A DNA stretch of 64,000 bases from Scolanthus callimorphus (taxonomy: Eukaryota; Cnidaria; Anthozoa; Actiniaria; Edwardsiidae), in the NCBI GenBank assembly GCA_033964015.1, contig CM066920.1, positions 744,001 to 808,000 on the forward strand, in the 5' to 3' direction. Positions 13,901 to 28,900 of the stretch are shown in pieces. Numbering within the stretch: position 1 is the stretch's first letter; every line of letters begins with the position of its first letter. Below the pieces are notes generated by a model. It saw only the letters and a list, made by a program, of their open reading frames with translations, was not told the DNA's origin and made no database searches. The position numbers and the translations under genes were made by a program.

Positions 13901-16900
13901 AAAACTGCCAGGCGTCAGGTCAGTTGTGTCGCAAATATTGTGTTTATTGTGTACGAGCATTTTTTAACAAGACACTGACCATATGGAGTGCGATAAACCA
14001 ATCTCCCCCTCCCCCCAAAGCTTACAACAAACAACAGAGAAGAATGCTCTGGGAATGAGAAGGGCAATAAACTAGAATGGGTACCTAAGATTTGTCCCGA
14101 GTTATCTGTGCGCAATTTTTCCACAGTGTGAGCATCAAATCCAGGATCCACCTAGCAAACCTATGCCCATATCAAATAGGACGTAATAATTAACACTTAT
14201 TGGATGAGGTTGAGCATGATAGTGAGATTTGGCAACGCCGAGGTTTGTGTTATCTGCCGAAGCGAAGCTGAGGGGGATAACACTAACTCGAGGCGTTGAC
14301 AAATCTCACTATCATGCGAAAACCGAATTCAATAATTGTTTTATTATTCAGCAACCAAGAATTCTTACCTAGCTAAACGAAGTCAACGATGAGGCCGTGC
14401 ACGGCGACACGTTTTTTCAACTTCATCTTACGTCCATTGGTATTTTCCTTTCCGTATTCAATTCAAATAGCCATAGTTGATGTTTAGCTTTCCTGTGCAA
14501 TGATCTCTTGGCAAAAATCATAACAGATTCAACGAGAATATTCGCAAAACCGGCTTTCAATTCGGAAATGAAAACCAAGATGGCGGCCAAACCTATTGGC
14601 TTGCGTTATGACGTCATTAGAGTGCATCAATCCTAATGTCTGTAGTATGACGTCAGGCACTGCGCGCCAACAAGGTTTCGCTGCGTACTTTTAGCCAATC
14701 AGAACCGAGATAGTGGCATGGCTGAATAATAATAAGCTTTATAGAGATTACCGCTTGGCGTAGAGCGGGGTCCAGGGTGGTGCTGGCCGTGATAGAGTCC
14801 TCAGTCAGGAATCGGGTCACAATATCCCGGAGTGCGTAAAGCCCTCGCTGTCGCAGGTAGTCTGACGTTAGCAGCTGTAGCTCCCGGAACAACTCGATCT
14901 ATTCAGAATGCAATTTTTGTAAGCTTTATATTCTTTCACCATATTATTAGCAGAAATGTTTAAATATAATAATTTTAATAAAGAATATATAAAACATACT
15001 ATTATTCTATTTTTTTTTTTTTTTTTTTTTGCTCATTTACCCTTTACCAGAAAGAGCGGCTTTTTTTGTTCATTTACCCTTACCAGAAAGTGCGGCCTTG
15101 ATTCGTTTAACGATATGAGTGTTGCCACCTCGGAATAAATAGAATCTCTCAGCGCCTCAAACAATGAGAACTCGCTACCAGCCTCAGAAACACTGAAAAG
15201 AATTACATACAATCAGTGTTAGCAGCAAAGCTGTATGATACATTCTGGATATCACTAACACACATGATGTACATACCGATCATCTTGGGTTGTCCTGAAA
15301 TACAAACATTGAAACAATCCATGAGATTATTTTTTTGACGTGAGATAGTGGTAAATGTAGAGGGTCTTTCAGAAGCAGCTACGCCATGACTAGTAGATCT
15401 TCCACTAGCTTTAATCTGCTACTTACCCTCTGGCTCGATCTGGTGCCTCTCCTGGTACGCTTGACACTTGGGAATTTGTCTCTACTGAATCGATGCCACG
15501 CTTGATGGGCAAGGCAGCAGCCGCCTGTGCTAGAGGTGTGCAGTCCTTCTCCGCTAGGCTCGAGATAGCGGATGCTCGTAGAGGAGTAGGGAATGAGCGA
15601 CCTACTACTTCTGTTGGTGCTCTACTCATGGCTGCTGATGTGGGTTCTGCTTATGAGTCAGAAAAATCTAGATGTTAACATGAGTGACTATGGAACCTTT
15701 AATGAGGTCACATCACTATGTTTGAAGTAGATTTCTAAAGGAGATAGCCGGGAAACTGGGGGGGCCATGTATTATTGTATCTTTTCACTCATGCGACTTA
15801 GCTTTTTCCAGATTCCTAAGGAATGATGCAGACTGAACAAAAAGTCAACACGGAATACTAACCTGAATACACAGCAGGATTATAGGTGCGTGCCATTCCT
15901 GACATTTCACCAGAAGTCTGTGTCATCGTGGTCGCTAACCCTGAAGACACAGGTAACCCACTAAAGGTGCTAAACGGATTAGGGGCAGGAGCCTGGGGAT
16001 GACTTCCAAAGGGATTAAACCTAGGGCTTGGGACTCCTGTGTCAGGGTTAGCCATTGCAGCCTGAGTCTGAGTCAAAGTTGTAGGGAGCCTAGGTAGTTG
16101 TTCAGTAAACACTGGCATCCAGTCTGGGGCCTTTATTGGCTCTGACGGGGCTGATGTGGGCGGCATACCACTGGACAGTACTTTGGCCATCTCCCTCAGG
16201 TCGATTACAGGTGTGTTGTCAGTTGTGTTTACTGACTGGGCCCGTTGATATGGCGAGAATCTGTACGACCCAGATGTATGGGGTTGGGTGGGAGTCGGAT
16301 TACTTTGGAAACCGCTAAAACTGGGTTGGTTTTCAGTAAAACCTGTTTGGTTTCCTGTAAAGCTGGTTTGGTTTGCTGTAAAACTCGGCTGGGTTGTAGG
16401 TGATGCCCCTGAAGGTATTCCAAATGGGTAATTATTATTTAAAGTCTGTTGCATCCCAAACTGCGGAGAAGCACGATAGACGTTTGGCTCGGGACTGGAG
16501 CCAGAGAACAGTTGCTGGAATTGGTTTTGAAGGAACACAAGCTCTTGTTGTTGCTGATGGAGCTGGTTGTAGCACTGGTTAAGGCTCTGCATGAGTTGAT
16601 GTTGTTGTGTCATGTAGCGCTGCTGGTCAAAGTACCCCTGTAGGCTCTGATAGGCCTCTTGTTGCCGTTGCTGGTACTGCTGGAAAGGATTCAAACCTGA
16701 AAAAAGAGCACACGGTCACAACTTAATGGATGCAAGCAGTATTCATGTGAAGGACAGAATTTAATGTCCGAAACGTTGGCTTTAATCCTGCTTCTGTTTG
16801 GTCTTTGTCTTCATTTTTAAGTACTGTAGTACTTTAAGTACTTCTTCTTTAAGTACTGTATTCCTAAACTAGCAGCCATTTGGATCCAGAGCCGCCGCTG

Positions 16901-19900
16901 TTTACAAGTTTTCTTATTTTTAACTAACTTTGCGCAATTTCACCTCACGCAATATTTTTCCGCAAAGCTGACTAACATATCTATAACAGCCACTGATGCT
17001 GGTGATTGGCCACTATTTAGTGGCGTTCTTATTAAGTCTGGTACTAACCTGGGCTGAGAAATGCACCTGGGGAAGCACCCGCGCCTGGACTCGTCAGGTT
17101 CGATCGTCCTATTAATGCAGACACCAGCATCTGCTGATCTCGTAGCAGGTTGTTACATAGCCCGGTCAGGTTGGAGATCTCCTGGTGCAGCTGATTACAT
17201 TGGGTCTCCCACACTTGGCGTTCCACAAGGAACTGACTTTGTTCCATCTTTGATTTAATAAACACATCGAGATATTAAAACTAAAAATGTAAAAACTTTC
17301 TTGTTTCTTGTTGCTATTTCCCTCATTTTTGTTCGCTTATTTGGCATTGAAAGAAGCCTTCAGCCAGCAGCTCTTCTAATGGCACTCTGGATGACTTTGG
17401 TAACGCATATATTTTGTGACAGCTTGTGCCCAAGTACTCACCCCTTGTCGTATTCTCTGCCGAGGACTGCTGTCTGAGTATGTTCTTGGCAAGTCATCAA
17501 ACGTTAGCCATCTGTCTTTCTTCCGCCCTGCCAAAGACCCTTACAGGAGGACAAATACATGGATATGTCAATATGTAAGTTATGGAATAAAATAAACAAA
17601 AGAAATAATTCATTCTTCAATGCCAGTTCTTTTGTTTTATCAACCCTAGCATCTACCTTAGTTTCCCGTGCAGCCCGATCTTGTGTCAGTCACGTAATGC
17701 TTCGAGGGGAGTGAAGCGTTGCATGACTGACACAAAGGAAGGGCAGCACGGGAGACTACATCTACCCAAGTTTGAACTTGTAAACTTAACCAATTCCTAA
17801 GGGTTACAACTTCTGACCCCATTTTGCTGGTTTGCTATTGTTATGAAGGTAAGATGGTTAAGACAATAATAATAATTTATTCTTATATTGCGCAGTCTAA
17901 CATGCTAAAAGATATGAACGAATGTGCATTATAATATATATTAACATAAAACTAAAAGCTAAAATAGAATAAATCAATAATTCTAAAATTTACAATAAGA
18001 CGTACTAGGAAATCAGTTCTATGAAAGCACGACTGAAAGGGTTCAAAAGAATTAACATTGCCACAATGAAACCATGCTCTCCAGAAACCACTAACAGCCC
18101 ACCATTCTCTCCCTGTATAAATGAGAAATTTACCATCAAGTTTGCGTTTCTTGCCAGAGCGTCTCTTGCTAAACCCCCTGGGTACACGCTCCGTTCGCCT
18201 GAACACACCCTCTGCTCCTCCAGGGAAGGTGTCCGGCTCAGCTTGCTCCTCTTCCTCCTCCTCAGCTTGGACAATGCCGTCAGGGTAGTCATCCTCTACC
18301 TCCACTGCAATCTGAACCACAGCATCACATCAAGTTTCGAGAGCTCCACGCAGGCAGATTTACGATGCTTTCGTTCTTTAACAACATTTTGCCATGGGCT
18401 TAGATGTGTTCTAATAAACCGTGTTGGGGTTTTGTGAAATTTCAAAAAAAAAACTATTTTAGAGCCAAGTTTGTGTGTCCGCTAGGTTTTTTATAAAAAA
18501 AATCAAAAAAATCTTCAAAAAATCATAACTTGAAAAGGAGATCATATTTCCAAAATCTCCGACACGTTTATTTTTTGGAACACATCTTAGTCAACGCTAA
18601 TATGGTGTCAATGAACAAAAGTAGTGAATTTTGTTGGCCATTATGGCACTCTGGGCATGAGAATACAAGCATTTCTACTTCCACTCAATGCGATGTTGCT
18701 TTATGGGAGATGAATGACAAAGAACAAAGCTAGTTACACAGGCTCAATAACAAACTAATACAAACTGCTTTGTCTTATGTCTATATGTCTATATGCGTGG
18801 GTGGTAATCTTTTTAAAAACGTCTTGCGTGAAGTTGAACCATATCCTTACGATGTTAGAAGAGGTTCGAGCTGCTACTATACCTGATCTTCGTTCTCTCC
18901 TTCAGTTCCATCCTCTGACACTGCCGAGTCGTTCTGTGTACTGCTAGGTTGGGTGGAGCCACCCCAGGTGGCAGTGGTGATATCGGCACTCATCATGCTT
19001 ACCCCAAACCCTTCATCCATGTCTCCACTCCGTAGAGAGTAGGTGCCTCCCTCTGACACATCATCCAATCCTGCCTTCTTGCGTTTCTCATTCAGTAACC
19101 GCTGCTTGCGTCGCTTGAGTTTATCCTCGTGAAGTTCCCTCTGTCTGCGCAATTCTGACCATACCAGGGCATTAGACGTTGGGGCACCTGCTAAAATGAG
19201 AATAAGTAAACACAGCATGACCAAGAATTTATAGGCAGGTTTATAAGGTCCTTACCTCCCACAGGCTCGCTAGAATCCATGGAGTAAGACTTGTTGGATC
19301 GTACTGCTTGTAGAGGTGCTCCATAGAAAGGTGTCTGGGTTGAGGAGTCACTAACCACTGGTAATGTAGAAACAGTAGGATTTATACTGACAGATGGGGT
19401 AGATATAGCAGGTTTTTCCTTGTGCACTGTGAAAGTGTCTGTGCGTACCAAACCACTACCAGAGCCGCTATGATCTGACGGGGCTCTCTTGACTGCCGGC
19501 CTCTCACTTGGTTGCTATAATCAACAAAACAACAAAATTTGTTGCTGACACCGCAAAACAGAGCTGTTGAAAACGGCTAAAAATAACATGTAAAGGCAGA
19601 AAAAGGGAAAAGTGAAGTATGACACAAAAATCAAAAGTATATCCTTTTAGCAAGCTAGCCAGAACTACCTGTACTGTAGCAGCCCGAGGTGATTTCTGCA
19701 CCTCACTTTGTTCTTGAGTCATCTTAGTAAGTTCCTGCTGCATCTCCAGTAGACGATGCCTCTCCTGCAGTAACCGTTCCAACTCATTCTTCTGCTTCTG
19801 CAACCTCATCTGGTACTCTGCTTCCTGGTCACGACCTGGAAGAGGAACACAGAATCCTCTGAGATCTGGCATCCCAAAACAAACATAGCCATACCGGAAC

Positions 19901-22900
19901 TTAATGCACACTGAGCTACCTTCATGTCTTGTAACCTTCCAGTATGAGCATACACAGCTGCATGTGTTCAGCATGTGTTCAGCTGCATATCCTGGAGGAT
20001 GTGAATATATATCTATAGAGTATGAACAACACTCATGCCACAATTACAAATACCCCCATACGTTTGAACCACCCTTCAATCTACAAAAGCCTAAATGCCA
20101 AAGACATCTTTCCCTTTGTAGTTCCCCTTTCGCCTACAAGTTTAGTGTCATTTCTAGTGAAGTTAAATAAGCCCAACAACATACTATCCATCAGGTCTTG
20201 GATCATCTGCTCACTTGTAGTGGATTGTTCTTCATCTCCTTGTTCATCTGCAGCCTCACCATTCACATTCACATCCTCCTCCTCCTCATCATCATCATCA
20301 GAACTACTAGTCTCCTCTGATGAGTCATCATCATTCTCATCAGCATCATCAAAACTCAGCTCTGCCAGCTCTGTAGGTAATGTGGGGGCACTGTCTGGGA
20401 ACTAGGTCACAAACAATAATTTCAAGGTTACATACAGTATATGCTTTTCCAAAAATGGTACATATTTTTCATAATAAAATGAAAAATACCATATCTGGAA
20501 ACTTTGTTCACCTGTTGGACTCGTTTTACTAGCTCCTGCAACTGCTTTAACTTCTTCTTAGCAGAGTTCAGCTTTCTGTATAAACAGAAATTGAATTGAA
20601 AATATGTCTGATACTATTAACAAAATTAAACTGATTGTTATAACAAAGGGCCTTAGCAAATGTGAAATGATGCAATAATGGGAGGTGCGAGTTTGCAAGC
20701 CCAGAATTTACAGAAATCCACGAGTTTTCGATGAGGTTTATCAGACTTTTTCAAGGACTTTAAGTGACAACCTTAGGGGCTGGTTTTGTTCTAGTTTTGT
20801 TTTAGGGGCTGGTTTTTTTTGTCTAGTTTTGTTCTCCAGGAGCCTCTTAAAGAATTCCAGGACTTTTGCAGACAAAAAAAAAGGACTTTCCAGGTTTCCA
20901 GGAGCCATATGAACCCTGGCCATTACAGGTAACATACCTTATTTTTGTCTGGAATTCAGGGTCATCCTGCCATGCAAGGGCATTCAGGCTAGAGCTTGCT
21001 TGGCTGGCATTGCTCTCCGTATCTGTGGCAGTTCCAGCTTCAGACTCAGAATCTTCAGTATGGCTTTGTAGGGTGGCCTCCTGACCAGTTTCATTGTGTA
21101 GTCTTGCAGATGCCAGCTGATTTAGGATAACAAGATGTGCAAGGTAAATGAGCTACATAATAGGGTCTTTTTGGAGAAACCAATCCATGGAATGGACAGT
21201 CAGGAAAGCCTCATGAAAGACTGGTAATCTTTAATTAAGTATTTACCATAAATTTGGCAACCACCGATCTTGATTTTGCACACATGTATTTTGTGGACAA
21301 CAGGTAAAATAAATTAACTTTGGATCTTGGGAAATGTCCGAGCTTGTTCTGATAGTTTGAAATAAGAAAATATGGTCACCCATTTGGCAACTACCGGTAA
21401 ATCCCTAACTCTAGTCACCAAAAGGATATGTTGCTGCAGTTCCATTGGCAGCTGTATGAAGCTTTTCTATCAGTAAAAAGTGTTGAATTTCCTCTTCTTG
21501 TATTTGGGCAAATTAGTTTTTCCCACTTTCAATACCCTCAACAGAACTCCTTAACATTCGTATGTTATGCTTTATTTGTAAATAGTTAGGTACCTCAGCT
21601 GCCTGATTAGTTCTTTTGAGTGTTAATACCCTCTCCCTTGCCGCTTGAAGTTGCCTGAGGAACACAAGGAACAAACATTAGATTTTAAACAATTGGTGCT
21701 TTGTCAATGACCCTGGCCATCTGAAAAGAGTTTCATCAAATTATTTGTCCAATAACGAAAAATGCTGTTAGGCAAATCTTTATGGCTCAATGCAGACATA
21801 ATAATGTAGGTCTGTAACTCATTTGGGCCAACTGTCAAGAAAAAAGGGCCCAGACAATGTGACTTCACAGTTTTACTTTAAGGGGTAAATGCTAAGAACA
21901 TTTTGAAATGCTTCAGCAACAAACGCCTCCATCTCAAAGATATACAAACAAAGATACAAGGTTTCAATAATAGTAATGTTGAAATGAAAATGGCATATTA
22001 ACTTTCTTGTGCTACCTTAGCTTGTTGATGAGCTCTGGATCTTCTATTCCAGCATTGAGTATCCAGTCTATAGTACTCTCCTCTACATCAGGCATAGGGA
22101 GGGCACCACCCACTGCTCCCTCTTCGTCATTCTCATCAGCCTGCCCTGACTCTGGAGCACTATCTTCTGCCTCTGGTTCTAATGCCAATGTCTCCTGGAC
22201 ATGTGACAAATCTGCTGGTATTCCACTTGCATCTGGCAATGGAGGCTACCAAAAAAATAAGACAGTTTATCTCTGTCTCAATCTTCTAGCCTTCTACTGG
22301 CTGATTGTGAGACAGGACCTCAGTTTATTGTCTTCTCCAATGATTAACCAGGAATAATACATGGAATAGTAATGATATGAATTCATGAGGAACTTGAGAA
22401 CTCCTCACTATCTAGGAGCATTATACAGGCTCAATGCTCAATATGGGGATATACTGTAGCATTTGGCATGGCATCTCAACAATGATATTAGTGGATTTTT
22501 ACCTGGAAATGTCCTATAAGGTCCCTGAGCTGTTTGAGTCGATCTCTTACTTCTTGTAACTTCCTGTAGGATTCATAAATGGAATAAGCTCACAAATGCA
22601 CTACAATGCAAGACATGATACAGTGTTATTGACTCCAATGCTCAATATATTGCTTTCTGCTTTTTTGTTGGCTGAAAAGGCATGCCATACTGGCTTTTTT
22701 TCAATTCCGAGCAGCTACATGTACTAATTTAAGAAGAGAAGGGTGAAACTGTGCACATATATTGAAGACTACACTTGGCTTCAAAGCAGAGACCTGTTAC
22801 TGTAGTACCTTAGCTTCTCATGGACTTCCAGAGCTTCTAGAATTCTGTCATCATTCAGTTTCTCTGAAGTGGTAGCCAACGGTTTCTCATCTTCATCTTG

Positions 22901-25900
22901 ACGAGATTCATTGACACTTGAGCCACGAGGACCAGTGGCTTCTAGAGATTCTATACAAACAAGAAAAGATATCAGACAACCTACAGTACATGTAATTATC
23001 CAGTACAATTTAAGTTATACAGTTGGAGACAATTGCCTAGGGAGACTTCTTTCAGTATGAGATACCCAACATCAACTGCACCCACTGAAACTTCCACAAG
23101 TTCTCCAAATGATTTTTTCACTGCTTGTACTGCTCCTCTTACAATTTATGCTTGGAGATGAGTGGCCACTTGCCTTTCCTTAGCTGAGCTTCCCTTAGCT
23201 GATGTAGCTCGCTTAGTAAGGAATCCATCTGCTCCTTCTTGGCCTGCAGGGCCATCAGTTTGTTTTCCAGCTCTAGTCTTTCTTGTGTGGCATCAGCTAT
23301 GGCAAGGGCAGCCTCCTATTGTTCACAATGATCCCATCAATATTAGCATTTCCAAACAACCAAACTGTCTAGTATCACCTTTTTGTCATTTCTATTTAAC
23401 TGGAAACAATGGGATGAAGGGTCGTTGCCATTTAAGCAAGGCAACAGCAGCAAGAGGGTCTGATGGCAATGCTGCCATGGGTACACCCCCAGCACACTGA
23501 TTTCTCAGTGGAAAATTATACTTACCTTACACTATGATGAGCTGGGGAGGGGAAAGCGAGCAACCCTTTCCCCATAGCAACAAGCTAGGTAGCTAGGTAG
23601 CTGTATTATATAGCAATATTTGGAATGACAGGATTATAGCTAATCTCACTTAAATTTCACTTTTGACAATTCTTTTCAATTGTTGAGCTACAGCAAAACC
23701 CGCATATAAGAACAAATGGATTAAGAACATCAGGCTGAAATCTGTCATTTTAGATACCCATTTTATAAGAACCTTACAGTAAATAATTATATGGAAGTTA
23801 TATCCAGGCTGACCTGAAATGGACTGTTCTTATATGTGGGTGTTTACTGTATTCACTAACTTCATTATCTGGTTGTTCATTTGCAGTAGCTCCTTGGGAA
23901 GCAGGTACATCTTGAACATTCTGTGCAACCTGAAATTACAAAGAGTTCAACATGTAACATTAATTCAGCAATAAAATATAATTCACAGCATGAATTTTTA
24001 TTGAAGCAGAAGTTGGTAGATCTTCATACCTGCAAATTCTTTCTCTTTCTTCTTGACTGTGCCTGCCGCTCATCTCTATCTTTTTCGTGTGCTCCAGCTT
24101 GAAACTGACAACACAACGTTACCATATCAAACTCATTATCCCAGGCAAAGTACAAATCATTTTTTTTAGTATCCCAAATATTCAAATTTTTGCAAGTGCC
24201 GCCTAGTATCCATTTTGCTTCATATTATCTACAACTGGCTGGTTAAATGGAGCATAAGTATAGCAACTAATTTTCTAATGTTCTCTGTTTAGATTATTTG
24301 ATACATTTAATCAATATTTAGGGTTTCTCTTTCATAATCACTCAATTTTAATACAACTGTATAATCTACCTTCTCTTTATTTTGTTCCAAGAAATTATAG
24401 AGAGCAAGTTGCTCTGGTGTAAAGCCCCACTCTTCCACACTGTTGCGCTCAGAAAGCTAAAAACAGGAGGACAAGCAGGAAAGAGGAAGGTTACACACAC
24501 AAGAAAGAAGCGCATGGATTAGTTGTGATGCAGGAGAAGACAAGTGGAAAGAAAGCAACAGATAAAAAGGTGCTTGTGCAAGCCAACAATGTGCTGGTAT
24601 TCATCAAAGTATTGTCATCAGATTCTGTCTGAGAATGTTAAGATCAGCAATACAAACCTGTCCTGCTGCACCAGATGTCTGAGATGTCTCTGTGCCACTC
24701 CTACTTCTACCACTAGCTGAATCATAACCAGCACCCCCTGCAGCTCCTTCTTCTAGGGCTGTAGTCAGCTGTCGGCCCTAAATGTGGCATTACACAATGG
24801 TCACATTGCACATGTTGAGATAAGGGCCATGGATCTTGCTTTCAAGAGCTTAATATCAGGAAGTATGTATCACAATTATAATACATACAAGATAAGCTAT
24901 AGCCCTACCCAGGGGTTTCAATAACTTTTGAAGTAGCAGGCAGGTTTGGGAAGTAGGCGGCTGGGTTTGGGGGTCCCATACGAAAAGCGTAAGGCATGAG
25001 CCTTATAGGGGGGTACGGGGGCATGCCCTTGAAAAAATTTCGACATTTCAGTAGCAGAAAAGGAGTTTCTGCAAAGGCAAGATAATAATTGCCATATTTG
25101 TGTATTCTATTGCTTTAATATTTTCTGAAACTGATCAGTTATACAGCCCACAAAAGTTGCAGGCGGTCAGAAGTGAAGTAGACAGTGGTCCACTGCCGGC
25201 AGCCGCCTTATATTGAAACCCCTGCCTACCAGCCCATCCCCCTCTGTGCTCCCTGTAAATACATGAAAGTTATTTACCAAACCTGAACATTTTTCATACC
25301 TCTTCCTCAGCTTCTGCAAGTCTTTCCTCTGCATCTTTCTGAAGTGTTAGTAATGCTGCTTGTCTTGACTGTAACTCCTTCAACTGAGCATACATTAGTT
25401 AAATAAGTGAACAGATTCACAGTAAAACAGGAGTTTTACCAATGAATGTTTAAACATCAAGTATGACCACTGCACTTTGGTAAAAAAAAGTCAAATCTAA
25501 TTGTTTTGAACATGAATGCAGAGTAGCATGCTCCTCCAAATCTAATTGTTTTGAACATGAATGCAGAGTAGCATGCTCCTCTAAAAAAAACACTACCATT
25601 TACCAAAGGAAAGTTAAAATTTCCACAGCCCATTAAGGGGCAAAAATATATAGTAATAATGGGAAATATGTCCAGAGCACAGATTCAGTAATGGTCTGTT
25701 CTGAGTGCCATTAGAATACAGTGGCAACCTTAAAAAATAATTGACAAACTTAAAAAAGTACCTGTTGCTGTTGTTCCAGCATCTTTTGCAGTAAAGCATG
25801 CTGCTGCTGTAATCCCTGTAGTTCTTCATCACGAGCAGATGCTGTCTCACTTTGCCTGTCATCCTCTGATAATGACTGCATGCTTAGAGATGGAGTGTTC

Positions 25901-28900
25901 TCCAGGGTAGAGTCATCTTCAACAGCCTGTATTCAAGTATATTATTAACAAACAGATGAGTAAATCAATGAAAGCTATTTTGAGGTACAGAAAATAGAGA
26001 TCTTGAAAGCAACAGCTCATTGTCAAACTGATCAATTAAAGCCTGTAAGTTAATTGCAGGATTCATGTGCTCAGAAATCGGAAAAAATCCAAGAGTTTAA
26101 GGTCCTGTTTCAGAATTTTTCCAGGATAATTTTCAGCCTTGTCAGTCCGTTTTCGATAACGTTTGAAGCTTGAAAACGCTTTTTAGAATGATTACATTCT
26201 TGATTTAGTGAATGATGAAATTCATTTCATTTTTCCAGGAGTTTTGCAGGACTTTGTTAGAAATGCCAGGACTTTCCAGGAATACAATAAAAATCCAGGA
26301 GCCTTACAGACCCTGTTATTGGCATTTCTGTGCATGCAAGTGTAATATTCCATGAGATACAAGCAAAAATATTCATTACTTTTTAATGATTCTCAGCATT
26401 TCAACTATTCACCAGATGGCAACCCAAAAATTTATGCTCTCCAGCTCAATATGACCAGTAAAAAAAAGTGATTATTTGAAAGTACATACCGTACATACTT
26501 TGTATGGTAAAACATTGATTTCAAAGCCTGAAACATTAATCAGTGACACCAAATCTGTTCATTGGGTACTCACAATTGTTCTTTGAAGTAAATCTGTGTA
26601 TGCTTTTTCCTGTGCTTTGAGATGTTTGATCAGCCTTGCTAGTTTAGCAGCCTGGTCAAAGTCCTTGGCCTACACAATTATAAAATCAAATTAGGATAAA
26701 TGCACTCTTACCAGAAAATTTGGCTTGTTTCTGGCAGAAAAGACAATGGCATAATTACATGCTGGCAGAATTACATTGGCCAATTATCAACCCTAACGTC
26801 AGGCCAACATCGAGTCAAGCTAACAAGAGTTAAGAGCAGATGTCTGTAACGGTCGACTCCAGCTGGAAAAATGGATTTTGACATTACATGTCAGAATGTA
26901 GCCTGTTATCAGCTGCTTCTAACGATATATTTTTTATCTCGTTGCGATTAATATTTTCGGAGAAATCCGGCCGAGTTTAGTATCGGGTCGAACATGGGGT
27001 TTGGGTAGCCTTCTGAGGCCGTTTTTACCGCACCAATAAAATATCAAAAATAAAAACAAATGCAAGGCGCCTTGGAAAATTTAAGCTGGCAGAACTCAAG
27101 AGCACATAATTCTTGTCATTTTAAGCAGCTTTTTATTTCCCAGCGTTGAAAATTGAATATTTTACGAATTTTTAAATAATTACACTTTTTTGGAGCCCCC
27201 ATCTATAGGGTATCTTTGACGTGCTTTATCGGGTTGATCCATGTACATTTCACAACTGAAATTTACTCAGGGTAATAGACTGATGATAAATGTTTACAAA
27301 TATCAAATAACTTTTGTGGGCAAGCTACTTTGTAACCAGCAGGAGGCGGTAAAAATACCTTGACATGGCGACTGAAGATCACGCATCACACTGTTCACTT
27401 GACAAGCGTGGAGGGAAAATCTTGCAAAAATGTCTGTTGAAACGAGAATAAGAGTCTAACAAATATCCTCAGACAATAATCATGGTTTCTCGCTTGAGTT
27501 TGAATCTGCAGAGATAAAATCAAAGCTCTCGAGTTTCAAAATTGTTGTTTACATCTCGAAACACTAGAACCATGTGTTAACTTGACCTCGCCAAACAACA
27601 CGAAAATCCACTTTTCGCCTGCAAACGAATTCTATTTTTCCGTAAAGTAAAGAGAAACACCTTCGGAATATTCAAAAACGTACCTTGCAAGCTATATTAG
27701 ACAAGATTTAGGGCCATTTTAATGGAGAACACGAGAATCTCTTCTCAGAGCCCGTCAGTTTGGTAATGGTGGTAAGCATTGCGTGATGCTGGTCACGTGA
27801 AAAACATACCCCAAGTGAGCACAGGTAGCCCGAAAAATGGAATACAGCGTTGTTCTACGGCGTAAGAACGTCGTACGGTATACGACTTTGTTTATTATTA
27901 AATTCTTTCAACTAATAACAAATCATAAATTCCCTCTTGAGCAATGAGCGCTCCGCATATTTTCCCCGAAAAGTGAACCTTGCACAAGTAAAACAGGATA
28001 CGGGACCATATCATCGAGTGACGGGGGTGGTACTAGGGGGACTTTTTAACATACAAATCAGTTTTTTTTTCTGTGGGTTGCCGGTACAAATAATTTATTT
28101 ATTACATGTCTGTAAACAATTTATGTACTGGATATTTTGCTTTGAAACAATTTATTTTAGGTATTATGCAAATAATTTATTCTTCAAATTTTGATAATTG
28201 CGAAAACTTCCTCAAAAAGCAGAAGCAAGTAAACACACAAGGTAGCACGCTCTCAACTGGTCAGGAACAAACTCCTTCACAAGATGGATCTTGGACTTCG
28301 TGCATGATCTAGTCGGCGCGACTCTGTCAAGTTCCGGCGCAAGGTTCACTTTTCGGGTAAAATCAATATGCGAAGCGCTCATTGCCCAAGAGGGAATTTA
28401 TGATTTATTAGTAGCGGTAGTAGTTAAAGAATTAATAATAAACAAAATATATAGTATATCGCGCGCGTACGATGTTATTGACGCCGTCGGGCTACCTGTG
28501 CTCACTTGGGGAATGTTTTTCACGTGACCAGCGCCACGCGATGCTTACCAAACTGACGGGCTCGGAGAGATTCTCGTGTTCTCTATTAAAATGGCCCTAA
28601 ATCTTAATGGCTTGCAAGGTATGTTTTTGAATATTCCGAAGGTGCTTCTCTTTACTTTACGGAAAATAGAGCTCGTTTGCAAGCGAAAAGTGGATTTTCG
28701 TGCTGTTTGACGAGGTCAAGTTAACACATGGTTCTATTGTTTCGAGATGTAAACAACAATTTTGAAACTCGAGAGCTTTGATTTTATCTCTGCAGATTCA
28801 AACTCAAGCGAGAAACTATGATTATTGTCTGAGGATATTTGTTAGACTCTTATTCTCGTTTCAACAGAGATTTTTGCAAGATTTTCCCTCCACGCTTGTC

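Noticed and set aside
28291..28527. 78-codon plus-strand frame in the fold-back element
   Set aside because: It crosses the inner end of the right arm and has no counterpart in the left arm; no transposase similarity.
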